A stretch of 64,000 nucleotides of DNA, taken from assembly GCF_002775205.1 (NCBI RefSeq), contig NC_036447.1:15172501-15236500 (forward strand), written 5' to 3'. The notes under the pieces are model-generated. The model was not told where the DNA came from. It did no database searches and was given only the letters and a program-made list of their open reading frames with translations. Position numbers and translations under genes: made by a program. This DNA comes from Xiphophorus maculatus. Its lineage: Eukaryota > Chordata > Actinopteri > Cyprinodontiformes > Poeciliidae. Shown piece by piece: positions 1-12,300 of the stretch. Positions within the stretch are counted from its first letter, which is position 1. Every line of letters begins with the position of its first letter.

Positions 1-944
1 TGCTGGGCATAGCCATACCGGGGTATAAAGTAAGAGTAGCCCTAAAAAATAATAATAATAATTAATCATCTAAATTTTAATTAACATGATGCTTACAAAT
101 GGGTCAGGTTGTGTAAATAAAAACCTGCTGTCTGTGAAGCTGTGGGAATCCAAAAGATGGATACTGAAACTGTGGATACATCTGCAAGAAACATTGAAAT
201 AAAAAAATAAACTCTTATCAGTGTGGAGATCCTTGCGTAATGTGCATTGGTGAAACAATCTAATTGCGTGATCCTTAAGTTGTTGGTCTGTTACCTGGAC
301 CGGGTTCTGGGCTTGCTGAGGACCGTTGGGATTGTTGGGGTCTTGTGCTGGTCCAAGCTGGTCTTGCTGCCCGTTAGGGACAAGCATGGGTGTTAGCTGG
401 TTGCCTTGGTTGGGAAGCAGCAGCTGTGGCCCCTGGGGACCAAAAGGACCTGCCAGTTGGGGGTTCAAATTCAACACCTGTGGGGTGAGCAAGACTTCTG
501 GGGTTTGCTGCTGCAGAACATACTGGGGTAATATTGAGCCCTGGAGAAAGTAAAAGCACATTTTAATCCATTGTTTTAAATGTAGAGAACAGGAAAACGG
601 AAATGTTTTAGCAGCTTTTTAAGCACCTGTGTTTGTCCAAGAGCTGCAAGAGTCAATCCATTCAGTCTCAGGATCTGATCAACAAAATGGTGAAATTAGA
701 TCAACTTATTTCATTTATTGCATAACAACAAATGCAGATATTTAAATGTGATTTACCTCATTGCTGTTGCTTGCAATAATTCCAATCTGAACCTTCAAGA
801 AGACGTGCAGAATATTTAATCTAATGTTGAAATAACATACTTTGTTCTTGTGTAATAATGTTGGATCTAATTGAAACTCACTGGCAGAGCAAGGCTTGAC
901 CTAAGAAGGCAGATTACCAGAAGGGCACTTTGCAGCTTCATCAT
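1..944 (-). CDS. Odam-like Pro/Gln-rich secretory calcium-binding phosphoprotein (partial, 3' end off window)
   Basis: This is a secreted SCPP-family protein, expected in enameloid or dental epithelium matrix. Coding exons read on the minus strand are 944-882 (signal peptide beginning MMKLQSALLVICLL, ending in LALP), about 786 or 792-757 (contains IGIIASNSNE), 674-627 (ILRLNGLTLAALGQTQ), 540-295 (82 Pro/Gln-rich codons beginning GSILPQYVLQQQ) and 41-1 (GYSYFIPRYGYAQ, running off the window). All introns are phase 0, the hallmark of SCPP genes. The ASNSNE...LRLN segment resembles the ASNSNELLLNLN segment of mammalian ODAM as I remember it, which is why odam is preferred. scpp5 or scpp9 are alternatives. 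The 3' splice site of the second coding exon is ambiguous by six bases (AAG or CAG acceptor). The start is the first of two adjacent ATGs. Confidence 0.75.
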
Positions 945-1044
945 GTCCTGCAGTGAGTCGAAACATGCACGTTTTGTTAAAGGTTCATAAAATACCAGTC
1001 GCCTCAAACATCTTCAAAATCTCAGGGCGTCAAGCTCATCTTAC

Positions 1045-1109
1045 CGTTGCTCTTCTCTTCTCTCCCTTTCAGTGTCTGCCTCCTCTTTCAGGTTCAGATG
1101 CCTTTTAAA
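1045..1109 (-). promoter_or_regulatory. Probable TATA-like box and noncoding first exon of the odam-like gene
   Basis: Reading the minus strand, a TTTAAAAG TATA-like box lies at 1109-1102. About 60 bases downstream a consensus donor, CAACG|GTAAGA, ends a putative noncoding exon at 1045. The signal-peptide exon then opens after a CTGCAG acceptor just above 944. A noncoding first exon followed by an exon that starts in 5' UTR is the usual SCPP layout. The transcription start itself is inferred. Confidence 0.5.
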
Positions 1110-1664
1110 TTGTCAGAATGTGAGTTTTAATAGTCCACTAGCAACTCATCCCGACAATATGTGGTCAGAATGACAGACATTTCTCATGACAACAGACTCA
1201 GACACTTACAACATAGAACTGCTAAGTCTGTCATTAAATGTAAGTCATGTCTCTGAGCACCATGACATGCCCTGTGTGGAGTTGTTCATAACTCCGCAGA
1301 GATTCATAATCTCTGACTGTGTGTACTTTCTACCTGCAGAGATGACAGAATCTGCAGACTGTCTTAGTTTTTTGCACCTCGTTGACACTTTTTCATATCT
1401 TCGACAAACTTACTCAAGACACTCATTCTCTTCGTGATTACATGCATGTGTTAACACTGGTAGCATCTAATTAAGTGCATTAGGAGGAACACAATTTTTT
1501 GCATGTCATGAGAAAAAAGGAAGAAAAAAGGGAGCAGAGAGCTCATGATCAGACATTTGAAAAATCATTCGTGCCAGGTGGATAGATCCTGATGTCTAAA
1601 AGATCACAGTTAATTCTGTTACAGTAGATCCTGTCTGCAGATTTACCTGCTATACCTGCTTTAT

Positions 1665-2000
1665 CCTTGTTAGAATGACCCAGTTAAAATCTGGACGTAA
1701 ATCCAATTGAGGACTTTTAGGAAGACATGAAAATGAAAGTTCACAGATGCTTTCCTTTGCAAATAATAATGGTCTAAAAGTTCAGTCTTTAGATGTTTAA
1801 AGCTGTTAGAGAAAAGACTTACAGCTGTAATTGTAGTTCTGTAATGCACAGTTCAATTTGTGTGTTGACTCACACTTTGATTGAAACCCAATCAATTTTC
1901 TTTCCACTTCAGATTATGCACTAAACCAAACATGTGTGACTTTCACACATTGTTACAACCACAAACTTCATTTTGAGGCCGTGGCATAGTGCAAAAGTTG
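1665..2000 (+). mobile_element. Tc1/mariner-like transposon remnant (3' part of transposase region)
   Basis: Bases from about 1669 follow the familiar teleost Tc1-like transposase 3' region: gttagaatgacccagtt, then atccaattgaggac and ttaaagctgttagagaaaa. A detached terminal piece with ttacaaccacaaacttca lies near 1952. It is heavily decayed and has no open frame. The rest of 2001-2734 is AT-rich with no gene seen. Confidence 0.7.
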
Positions 2001-2734
2001 CAAAAGTACACTTTTTCACAGTTCTTTAAATAATGGTTTCAATCAGCCTTCAGTAAAAAGGCTTTCTGCCAGTCTCTGGATTTCCCTAGGAGCATTTCAG
2101 TTTTCTATTTGATTGATTTTATTTCATATTGTAAATCCATAGATTTTTTTTCAATTTGTTCTGTGTTCTGGTTTATTTCAGTTTGGAGTTTTTTTCGGTT
2201 CTCAGACCATGTCCCAGTTTTATAACTACCATAACTTTCCCTCATTGCATATCAAACTGTATAGCATTTATTTGTAGTTCTTTTTGAAACACTCTCTTAG
2301 CTATCTTTCATGCTGTATCTCACCTCAGTTTTATTTATGACTTGCCCTGTTGGTTTATGTTTTAAAAAAAATGCAGCTTCAGATTCTTTTAAATTCACAT
2401 TGAACTTTTAAATTTAAAGTTCAATTGTTTTTAAATCCCTTGTGTGTAATGCATTTTTAGTTTCCATTTTGGACCTTTATTCAAAAAGGCCCATCTAAAC
2501 TGTAACATATCAAGCTATTCTCACTTTTTGGGCTGCTGGAAGTCCTAAAGTTTGTTGAAGACAGGTAGAGGTAGCTGAATCAATACAGATATTTCAGTGG
2601 AATAGGCTAAGCATTTCTAAACTATCCAGTTTTTTTGTACTTTTTTTTTTACAACCAACCAGTTATAAAACCTACATGTTGAAGTTAAAACCTAATAATG
2701 TTGCTTGTAAGCTTGTAAATTGTCACTGACAACC

Positions 2735-3195
2735 TTTATTGCTTTGCAAACGTATTCTAACTCCGTGTCTTTTACATTTTGTCACAATACAGTTAATACT
2801 CAATTTATTTTATTGGAATTTCATGTAAGTAACATCAAATTGCAAAATAGAAGAAAAAAAGAATGAATGTTCTTTTTTTTTTTACAAATAAATATGAGAT
2901 GTATAGCATACTTTTTTCTATTCCCTTTACTTCAGTATGCCTAAATAAAATCCAACCAGCTGCCTTCATGTCACCTAATCAATATCAATATGTAAATTTG
3001 TGTGTAATTAAATAATAAGTCCAGCAGTTATGGAGGATGGACACCAAATATTCCAGATTCATGTGATTCTTTTTAATTTACTGTTATGTGGTACATTGTG
3101 TTGGTCAGGCACATAAAATACCAACAAAATGTTTTGAAGTTTGTGTAACATGACCCAATGTGAAAAGGGATGTGAATACTTTTGCATCCCTTTGG
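2735..3195 (+). mobile_element. Internally deleted Tc1-like element
   Basis: The left end (gctttgcaaacgtattc, then acattttgtcacaatacag) and the right end (tgttggtcaggcacataaa, then gggatgtgaatacttttgca) of the same Tc1-like family sit about 0.4 kb apart with almost no transposase between them. This fits a short non-autonomous derivative or an internal deletion. Confidence 0.7.
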
Positions 3196-3599
3196 CCACA
3201 TGCCAAACAAACACTCTTGAAAATGTATGTAAGCACAACATAGAAGTATTTTAATTGGTTATCAATAAAATTCTACTCTTCATTGTCATGTCCTGATATT
3301 ATACCCTTTTATAAATCTTGTAGCTATTTCAGAATGATAAGTTCTTTGAGTTTTGTTTTATTTACATTAAAATGATTTTGCCCTTTAGATGGCAGCAATG
3401 ACCAACAACTAATAACTCATAAATGAAGCCAAGTGATGAACTGCATGCTGATTTCAACATAATTTCTTTATTGGAAACAAAGGTACAAAAACTGATTGAT
3501 TTTGTTTTTGATTCAAATCATGAAGACACATAGAGTAAGACAACATGAGACGTCTCTTTGTGCCATGGTGTAGGATTTTGACATATTACCAACATGAAC

Positions 3600-4820
3600 T
3601 TAATTAGCATCCTTATTGTTACAAGGAGAAACTGTTGTGGACTCAGTGGGACGTGGAATCTGTAGGCATATGTAGGAAACAATGGAAAACTTAATAAACA
3701 TGCATGAATGGGCTCACAACTCAGGAAAAATCAGATGAAATTCAATGTTATACCTGTGTGTCCACAGAAGACTTTCCTGCATTTTCAGATTTCACAGTCT
3801 GACGCTGCAGAGAAACATTTAAACCCATGAAATAAGTACATCTCACAGACACTCCGAGTACTACTTATGCACATTCTCCACTTCTTACCCTGAATCTTCG
3901 GAGTGGATCAGGCTGAACCAGAGGCTGAGCAGGAGGCTGAGCAGGAGGCTGAGCAGGAGCTTGAAAAGGAGCCTGAAAAGGAGCTTGAAAAGGAGCCTGG
4001 AAAGGAGCCTGGAAAGGAGCCTGAAAAGGAGCCTGATAGGCAGGCGGCTGCTGCATGACACCACCAGCCATTCCCTAAAACAAAACAGAAAGTCCTCACA
4101 ATTCTAGGAATTTAATCCTAAAGTAATAATATCTGATCTTCAGAGAGAAGTGAGTAATTACCATTTGAAGTTGCTGAGGAGGATTCATTTGGGCCATTTG
4201 AGGAATACCCATCACTGGGAACTGGTACTGAACAAGACAGACAAAATATGAGCTTTAAAAGTCTGAAACAGCAAAGGGGAAGTTTTGTGTCATTGTTGAG
4301 ACTGCTAACCGGATTGACTGCTGCAGGGAACATGTTAGGAACTGGAGCTCGAAGAGCAAAGGCAGGGAGTCCAGGAACAATCTGTGAGAAGAAAGATGTT
4401 CAATTTGTCACATATCTTCATATTAGAGTAACAAGAGATGAGCCTGTGGACTAACCTGAGCTAACTGGGGCTGCCCAATTAAACCAACTCCACCACCAGC
4501 CATCAGAGGGGGGTTCAAACCACCTCCCATCATCCCATTAAGCATCCCAGCATTCATGGCTGCCAACAGTCTCGCGGTCTGCAGAAAACATTAGATTATT
4601 TTTTTCCAGTTGTCTTCGGCCTCCTGATAAGTCACAAATTATGCCTACATTCATGATTGTTTCTCACCTTGCCCCCGCTGACCTGCAGAGAATGAGAAGA
4701 CAAGATATTACATGACTGTGCAACAGAAAGTCACCCAAACTAAACAGAAAGATGCAGACAAACTACACTTACACTGGAGGTGACTGCTGCCACAAACACA
4801 GTGAAGAGAAAAAGCTTCAT
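3600..4820 (-). CDS. Pro/Gln-rich SCPP with tandem APFQ repeat, complete
   Basis: This is a secreted SCPP-family protein of 206 residues; the exact orthologue is not recognised. Minus-strand exons are 4820-4773 (signal peptide MKLFLFTVFVAAVTSS), 4682-4668 (VSGGK), 4578-4456 (begins TARLLAAMNAG, Gly/Met-rich), 4381-4310 (begins IVPGLPAFALRAPVP), 4227-4162 (begins YQFPVMGIPQMAQ), 4074-3889 (repeat exon), 3804-3754 (begins RQTVKSENAGKSS) and 3659-3600 (IPRPTESTTV..., stop TAA). Every intron is phase 0, and exon lengths sum to 207 codons including the stop. The repeat exon encodes six APFQ units, then APAQ, PPAQ, PPAQ and PLVQ, then a basic PDPLRRFR. Its place between other P/Q-rich SCPPs and sparcl1 supports an enameloid or tooth-matrix role. 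The 15-base second exon is the least certain. Confidence 0.85.
3907..4040 (-). repeat. Coding tandem repeat (12-bp units, APFQ/PxxQ)
   Basis: About ten near-identical 12-base units (plus-strand unit like aggagcctgaaa) encode six APFQ motifs followed by four Pro-x-x-Gln motifs. Such an array is expected to vary in copy number between alleles and species. Confidence 0.9.
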
Positions 4821-4900
4821 TTTAGCACCTTGAAATCTGCAAAAAGCACTCTTGCTCCAAATATTGGAGGACAACTGTATCTTTCTGCTGTGAGAACTCC

Positions 4901-4908
4901 TTTTTATG
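4901..4908 (-). promoter_or_regulatory. TATA-like box of the APFQ-repeat SCPP gene
   Basis: CATAAAAA is read on the minus strand about 80 bases upstream of the ATG at 4820. The spacing suggests a start near 4875 and a short 5' UTR without an intron. Confidence 0.45.
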
Positions 4909-5324
4909 TGTCCCAAAGATTATTATGAACCAATTAGAGAGAAGAAAACGTGTGTTTTTGTACTTTGTATTTGTCACCTGCGTGTCATGGGAAGTTGTGA
5001 AATGACATCTTCATTATGAAGCTTTAAGGAAGGGTAAAAGTCACAAGTTACTATTTTTTTTTAAGATTTTACCTTGGTAACAATTGTTCTCCAAGCAGGT
5101 GAACGACCACAGAGAGATGACAGAGGGTTTTGGTGTCTCACATGGAGCTTTAGAGGTTGGTGGAAGCCACTGACTTACAAACCAGTAAGATCCCTTTAAT
5201 TAAATGTTGTGGATTGTGGTTATTGAAGAAAAACATATGACATCATAATTGTTTTGTATCTAACCATGAAAAACTAATTTAAATGTCTACTTACAGTTTA
5301 TTGCCAAATCATTTATATCTCTTG

Positions 5325-5860
5325 AACCTTTTTCTTTTTGTCATGCTGTAACCACAAACTTCAATGTACTTTTTGTGACTTTAGAGGTAATGCAAAATTG
5401 AGAAATAGAAATAAATGTTTTTTGTTTGGGGGAAGGTGCTGGGAGACCAATTTGTTTTCATCCCCCTTTAATTTAATACCAGTAAATAAAACCAGGAGAA
5501 ACTAAATACCTTCATAAATCAGCTAGAGTCCACCTGTGTGTAATTTAATCTCAGTCTTACTGTAGCTGTTCTGTGTTGGCCTGAGGAGTTTGTTAGATAA
5601 TTTTAGAGAACAAAAACATCATGAAGATCAAGAGACAGAGCAGACACTTCAGGGAGAAGTTGATGATAAGATTAACGTTGAGTTGGGTTAAAAAACTAGA
5701 TCCCAAGCATTGAAAATTTGAGCGAGAATTAATTACTCAACCCATCAACAAACAAAATGGAAGGAGGATGACACAACTGCGAAGGCTCGTGGTCACTCTG
5801 TCTGGAGCAGTTGCAGAGATCCAAAAGTCAGGTGGGAGAATCTACTGACAAAATGGCCTG
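5325..5860 (+). mobile_element. Tc1-like transposon, 5' part
   Basis: The sequence starts with the terminal motif (tgtaaccacaaacttcaatg). It then follows the usual 5' region of the family: cctgtgtgtaatttaatctc, catcatgaagatcaagag, agatcccaagcattgaaa, and ttgcagagatccaaaagtca. The copy is degenerate and lacks the 3' half. From 5861 to 6722 I see no gene. Confidence 0.8.
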
Positions 5861-6842
5861 GCCTTTCTCTGGTAAGAAGAAATGCCATGCGTTTCAGGGT
5901 TTTCATTTGAAAAATATTAAGAAACAATGTATTTAAAATATCAAATAAAATTTAAGATTAGGGATTTTGTTTGTAATTACCTAATTCATATTCACTTAAG
6001 ATGAAAAAGATTCATGCAATTTAATTTCTCCATTATAAGCTTTGAGATGAATTCATTATTTAAATGCCAATCTTGCCAACAGCTTCACATTCATGTCACC
6101 AGGATCAGACCGTATGAAGCTTTACATCTGCTGTTCATCTCAACATACTTATAGACATTGATGCATTTCCTGTGCATAGCCAGTGCTTTTTTTTTTCTCA
6201 CACGGAGGCTGTCTGGGAATGGTTTCTTTGCTGCTGACTGCGCAGCCCACAGTAACACACATAAACACCATGTGGGGAGTCTGGTCTGGACATTTAATCA
6301 CACACTGCGGTTGTGTTCCTGGTGAAGAATATTTTCTTACTTGGATTTTTACATTGTGAAAAATGGTATTTCCCAACTTGAATATGATCATTTCTCTCAT
6401 GTAGGAGATTGGATTGGTTGTGTTCAACCCGTCTGGTCTTTAATTAACAACACAAAGTTTCTGCGCTGAGCAATGATGTGAATGTTGTGGCATGTTTTCA
6501 TGCAAGCCAAATGAGCAGGTTTCAGCCTGGGAATATACTGGAAATAGGAGTTTGTGTCTATATTTACTCAACTCTGACAAATAAATAACGGCAATCTTTG
6601 GCTGTTTGCATCATAATGGTGGTGTATGTTCTTTAAAGTTTTATTTACATGGATATACTTTTAGAGCCACATGAAATATAAATAAAACAGTCGGCAAAGT
6701 CTGAGAACTTTAGTTTTTAATCATTTTATTGACCATTTGTTACAATAGCAATTATTTTATGAGGCAAATCTCTGAATGCTGTCAATGCGACAGATCTGTG
6801 TTGTATGAAGATTGAATAAATCATGAGAACAGCATGGTCTCA

Positions 6843-7496
6843 TTACTGCTGTTTCTCCTCTGTGTCCATCCCGGAGCATTCTTCCTCCTCTTCATCAACG
6901 TCAGCTTTCGTTATAGGAGGCTGCGTCCCCCTGAGACGAGCTGCCACCGAACGCAGAAACCTCAGTCTTCCTCTCGCCTGCGCACCACCGCCGCCAGCAG
7001 CAACGCCCAGTTGCTGCTGCTGCTGCTGCTGGTTGCTGGGCCCAGCCACTGAGAACAGCTGCACTTGGCCAGGAATCTGCATGGGAGGCTGAGGGCCCGT
7101 TCCGGCGTTATTCTGGGGCGCCACAGGAAACAGCATCACTGGCACACTTCCAGCTTGTTGAGCGATCTGCAGATTCCCATTTGCTCCGCCGCCCTGTCCC
7201 ACAAGAAAAGCCCCACCCTGCTGGAGAGCTGAAATGGGAATAAGCTGCTGCAATGGTGGTTGACCGGGATTTCCAACTGGCTGGATAAAAAGTGACCCAC
7301 CGAGTTGGACTAAGCGTGCCATGATGGCCTCACCAGCCAGCGGAACTCCATTTTGAACCCCAGGATTGGCAACATTCCCAGCGGCTGCAGCACCCCCTCC
7401 ATTGTTTTTGAGAAGCGCCTCAGCGCTCCCGGAGGACACACCACCCTGCACCACAACGGCCAGAGTGGGAAAAATAACCCACAGCATGCAGAACAT
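6843..7496 (-). CDS. SCPP-like secreted protein encoded in a single exon, acidic C terminus
   Basis: One uninterrupted frame of 217 codons on the minus strand. It begins with a hydrophobic signal peptide (MFCMLWVIFPTLAVVVQG), then a Gly/Ala/Asn-rich stretch, then Leu/Pro/Gln-rich sequence with motifs such as SLFIQPVGNPGQPPLQQL and a run of seven Gln. A basic RGRLRFLRSVAARLRG and a terminal acidic DVDEEEEECSGMDTEEKQQ follow. Composition and position between the APFQ SCPP and sparcl1 argue for an SCPP-type matrix protein. The acidic tail could bind calcium, and its Ser and Thr could be phosphorylated. Oddly, SCPP genes normally split the signal peptide from the body with phase-0 introns, and none is needed here. 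A minus-strand AATAAA (tttatt at about 6725) lies downstream. It could instead be an unrelated low-complexity secreted protein. Confidence 0.7.
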   Translation of the reverse strand: MFCMLWVIFPTLAVVVQGGVSSGSAEALLKNNGGGAAAAGNVANPGVQNGVPLAGEAIMARLVQLGGSLFIQPVGNPGQPPLQQLIPISALQQGGAFLVGQGGGANGNLQIAQQAGSVPVMLFPVAPQNNAGTGPQPPMQIPGQVQLFSVAGPSNQQQQQQQLGVAAGGGGAQARGRLRFLRSVAARLRGTQPPITKADVDEEEEECSGMDTEEKQQ

Positions 7497-7552
7497 GTTT
7501 AATGTCAGCCACAGAAGACGGTCGAGCAGGTACCCAGCTGAGTCCTGTTCGG

Positions 7553-7560
7553 CTTATATA
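7553..7560 (-). promoter_or_regulatory. TATA box of the single-exon SCPP-like gene
   Basis: TATATAAG on the minus strand lies 57 bases upstream of the ATG at 7496, implying a start near 7525 and a 5' UTR of about 30 bases. A canonical box at proper spacing supports a real, unspliced transcription unit. Confidence 0.6.
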
Positions 7561-7847
7561 GAGAGGCACAGATTCAGAGGTGAAGCAGAAACAACCAATC
7601 AGAATCCAATAATTTATCTGAAAACAACAACACACTGCTATCACCATGACTAAGGTTTCTTCTTTGGGTTTGTTGCTTTACAGAGAACCATTATTTAGGA
7701 TTAACTGGCAGCCAAAACCACGGATGAGTGACTTGCAGTTTCAAACCTATTGTTGTTGAAGACATACATTAGTGTCATGCAGTCGAACAGAAAACTGAAA
7801 AATGTTCAAGTATATTGCCAGAAACAGGATTCCTTCTTAACAACCTA

Positions 7848-8560
7848 TCAGAGATGGGCAAAGTAGCCAAAAATTGCACTCTAGTAAGAGTAAAGAGTAG
7901 GCATGTAAGACCAAAAAGACTAATTAAGTTCTTAGAAACTGCTCATCTGTTTTGATCATTCATTATTTAACAATGATATAAACAGATGCACAAAATTTAA
8001 AGTTATGTGCATGTTCTGGTATTTTAAAGACTAAAATAAAAAAAAAGTAATAGAAACAAATAACATATTTACAAAATGACACATTTTAAGTGGAAGAAAC
8101 ACTTCTTCATATTTTATTTTCATAAACGTCTGATACTAACACCTATTGCAATTAATGTGTACCTTTTATTAAAGGGTAAAATACTTCCAGTAGCAATGCA
8201 TAGCTTATTGTATATTCACTACTCTCAAATGGCTCATCAGCCTCAGCAGATAGAAATCAACATTAAAACAACAAAGCTTGAGTAAAAACAAAAGGTGTCA
8301 CTTTAACATAAATTGCATGTTTAATTAATTTTATGTTAAAGTATTGTTCTTCATTCAGTGAAGTTACTCACAGTGGGTTGAGATTTTACACAAGTTAACA
8401 TATCTGTGCTTCATTATAATATTAATTGAGAGTAAAAACTATAGTGTAGTAAAACTAATCCTGAAATTAGAGCTTTCAAAAGCAAATTCTGACTTTACAT
8501 GCGGTCATAAGGTCTGATGGACAAAAAGTAGCAAGTAATAATTGCTACTTCAAATGAGGA
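7848..8560. repeat. Degenerate dispersed fish repeat (class uncertain)
   Basis: The left part (cagagatgggcaaagtagcc, then ctctagtaagagtaaagag) and the right part (ggtctgatggacaaaaagta) match a repeat I recognise as common in fish genomes, with ACTC-AGTAAGAGTA-type sequence. Internal sequence is AT-rich without a meaningful frame. From 8561 to 9325 there is no gene; the sparcl1 3' UTR must lie within it. Confidence 0.5.
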
Positions 8561-9325
8561 AGCTCAGTGCATTTTCTGTTACCAAAAATCTTTTCAGTCT
8601 TCTCTAGATAAGATTAAAAAAACTGACTTCAGCATTTTGTTGAGATAGTGGTGTAAATACAGCATGCAAGTCTGAGCGTTAAATTTGAAAAGAAAGCTTT
8701 CAATTATAAAAGCATACGCTGGTGCCTACCAACTGGGACCCACCCAAGTGTGAAAACAACTTTATTTCAGGACATCAGAGAAAATAACAGCTTTTCAGTA
8801 ATGACAGGATGCAGAGAAATAGTCTGTGATCTTTTTGTGACGGGTTTTTTTTTGTAACCAATTAAGCTTTTACTCAAAAAACATAAAATCACAAGACATT
8901 TACTAACATGTTACGTGACACAGATACACATTTACAGTAGTATCATAACATAAGGGTTTGAAATTACACTAACTTTAAGTAATTTTAATGATTAACTCTA
9001 CTCTAATTCACTCTACATACAGTATATTATTTTAATCTCAGCATCACAAAGTGTACAATCTCTTCTCTGTTAATGCATAAACTTTACCCCCGTGTGGAAT
9101 GCAATAGAAAACAGTATTTGGACAACACTAGCTAAAATCAAATATAACATTCTCGGAAATAAATGTATTGCTCTAAGCTACAAATTCCCTAAAATAATTA
9201 ATTGACCGCCTTCACCCTAACGCAGGGTAACAACAATGATTACCAACACTTTGCTATTCCTTGTGTGGAAAATGTCTTTAAAAGTTTCCAAAATTCTCAG
9301 TGGGAGGTGAGAGCAGAGGTGAAAC

Positions 9326-12300
9326 TCAGAAAAGCAGGTTGACGTCCACATCCTCTGTGGAGAAATAGGTTTACAGAGAACAGTGAGCCGGACTGATATA
9401 TATTGACATATGTTCATGTATTGACAATTAGCTGGAGACAGGATAAACATATAGGAACATTTGGTAAAATCTTCACCCTACCTGTGATTAGAACATAATC
9501 ATAGGTAAAAAAAAAAAAAAAAATTATAATATTCAAGCTCACAGTAAATGATATAGTTTCATAAGTGGTAATGCTCTCACCATCTTTGATGCCAAAGCAG
9601 GAGGTCCACTCTTTCAGGGTAACTTGTTTGTCCTTGTCAGCATCACACTCCTGGAAGAAGACAGAGGTGCAGTGCTCCATCGGCACCAGGGGAACCCTGA
9701 GTGGGGCCAGCTCTGAGTGGGACAGGGACCTGCACAGGATGAACAGCGGGTGGATTTTTATCACGCTGATCAGATATAGTTTAAGTAATCACATGTTTTT
9801 GTTGTTAATGCAACAAAAAACATTGACAACAAAAACGTGTTCTTTTCTTTTGTGAAATACACAGGAACAGTGGCTCTCAAAAGTGTACATCTTACCAATT
9901 AGAAATTATACAATAGCAGGATTTTACATAGTTCTAGGGAAATACAAACAATTTGTTAAAAGAACACAAAAAGAGATGCATTCACCAATTTAAAATGTCA
10001 AAGGCAAATTATTTTTGAGCGAAAGAATATTGAGAACATATGAAGAAGCAGCTTTGTTCATAAGCAATAAAATCCAGCTTTTGCTTTAAATGTAATACCA
10101 AGATTGGTAGTAATTTTGATTAAACTGATCATCTTTTATTGTGAATTATTTAACAAAATGGATTCCTAGCATACACTATGTTGGGATTATTTAATTAATT
10201 CAATTTGAAATAAAGACAAATATTTCTTTGTTTAATTTGGACTAAAGAAGCAAATACTACAGAGTATTTTTCTTTATTTCTAAACCCAAACTTTCATTTC
10301 GCTTTTGGAAACATTTGTCCCAATTAGCTGTGAGTGAAGCATGGATGGTGAAAATGTACCTGTCAGAAGGATGCTGGTCCAGCTGAGCAAACTGCCAGTG
10401 AACCGGATATATATACATGTTGTAGTTCTTTTCAAAGTCCTGCGCAAGGAGCTCAACAGAGTGATTGCCAGCGTGAAGACGTCTCTCGTTTTCAAAGATT
10501 TTCTTCGCCTTCAAAAATGAAACAAAAAACAGATAACTTTCAAACAAACAACAAATCTACAGCTGATGTTTCTCTTAAAAAAATTTATAGAAAATAAAAA
10601 AAGTCAGTTACAAGGTCAATAAAAACAACACAAGTCTGAATCAGGTGAAGGTTTTTATGAATTTTTCAAGGTCTTGCTATGGTCTGTTGACATTGTTAAT
10701 ACCTGCACTATCCTAGTATGGGGCAAGAAATGTCAAAGTGTGGTGGTAAATAATGTTTCTTGCTAAGAAAATGCTGGTCTAAAATGAAAAAAAAAGATAC
10801 ATTCAAACTCAAAAAGAGAAGAACAAGCTTCCGTTACAGAAAAGTTGTGTGTCTTACTCTAAGACGCTGTTTTGGGGTGAGGAAGCCCGGGGAAATGGAG
10901 TCATGCTCATAGAGCTGCAGAAGCACGTTTTTTAGCCAATCTCTCATTCGCAGAGGAAACTGGACCAGTTCATTCTTCACACACTGAGGAATTACTGAGA
11001 GAGGAGGACACACAACAAACAGTTCAAAGGTTTCCCCCAAAAGTTTTCTTCAACAGAGACCTGCCTAGTCCTCACATTTGCATGGGCCAGTGTAGTCCAG
11101 ATGAAGCTTGTAGCCTCTCTTTGTGCCCTCCAAGTTACACTTAGTAGCAAAAAGCTCACACGACGTATCATATGTTTTGTTATCTGTCCCACAAACCTGA
11201 ACAGACATAAAGACCTTTAATGATGAGACTCTCCAGTTGAATCAGTAGTATTTTGCACATACTTACATGTTCAAATGTATTCATGCTGCTTGGGCACTCT
11301 AATGGGTCTTGACACACACATCCAGGTTTACTATCCGCATCCAGTTTACATGTCTTTCCTCGCTTGCACCGAAAATTGTCACATGGATCTAGAAGAAAAT
11401 GCAAAAACTCCATTTGTTAACCATACATCAGAATTACAACAAAATGGCTTATTTTATGGATGGTTCTTCTTGTGGAAACCAGTGAGTAGTTACTGGCTGC
11501 ATCACCTACATTCCTCTATCATTAGAGCTGGTACAGTCATTAATTTCATACCCATCTACCTGATTCACTCCTTAAGCTATGGAGCTCCATATTAATCCTG
11601 CAGAACTTTGTTTTGGCAGTGACTATGAAGCCATGCAGGCACTATTCATGTGGAAGTTGGACCAAAGTGGTCCAGTCAGCAGATTCCCTGTGAGACTGTT
11701 GGGATAAGGCATTAGTCACTGGGTGGTGAACACTGCTGGTCAGAGACCATGGAAGACATTTTAGTCCACAGGATAAACACTGTTCATTTTATCTTCCATC
11801 ATTATATATTTTGGTTTTTAAAGTTTCCATTTAAAAGTAACTCAACTAAGTTTATATATCAAATTTATAGTGTCAACCACTTACGATTAACCGTTTCTTA
11901 AGACTTTTGCCTTTGTTTTAAAATTTATAAAAGCACTTTTTAGGTTATACATTATCCTCTTGGATTTTTGTCTTTAAAGTTAGAAGTATAAATCATTTAC
12001 AATAAGCACATTCACCAGGTGTCAAAAATATAGCTGAATAAAAACAATGGAAATTCTTATAATTTAATTGAAGATATTTCAAATTGCACAAATTTAAGTT
12101 ATAAGTTGGTCTGATCTGAGAAGCCTATAAAGAGCACAAGGCTCATTTAACACACATCTGGTCTGAGCCAAATCCGTATGTAGTCCATATAAATTTGCTT
12201 GATGGGAAATGCTATTTCTTACTTCTAAGTTGTACTTCTTACAACTTAGTTGCGATTAACATCAAATGAATATTATAATTTTTTTCTTTTTTTATGAAAA

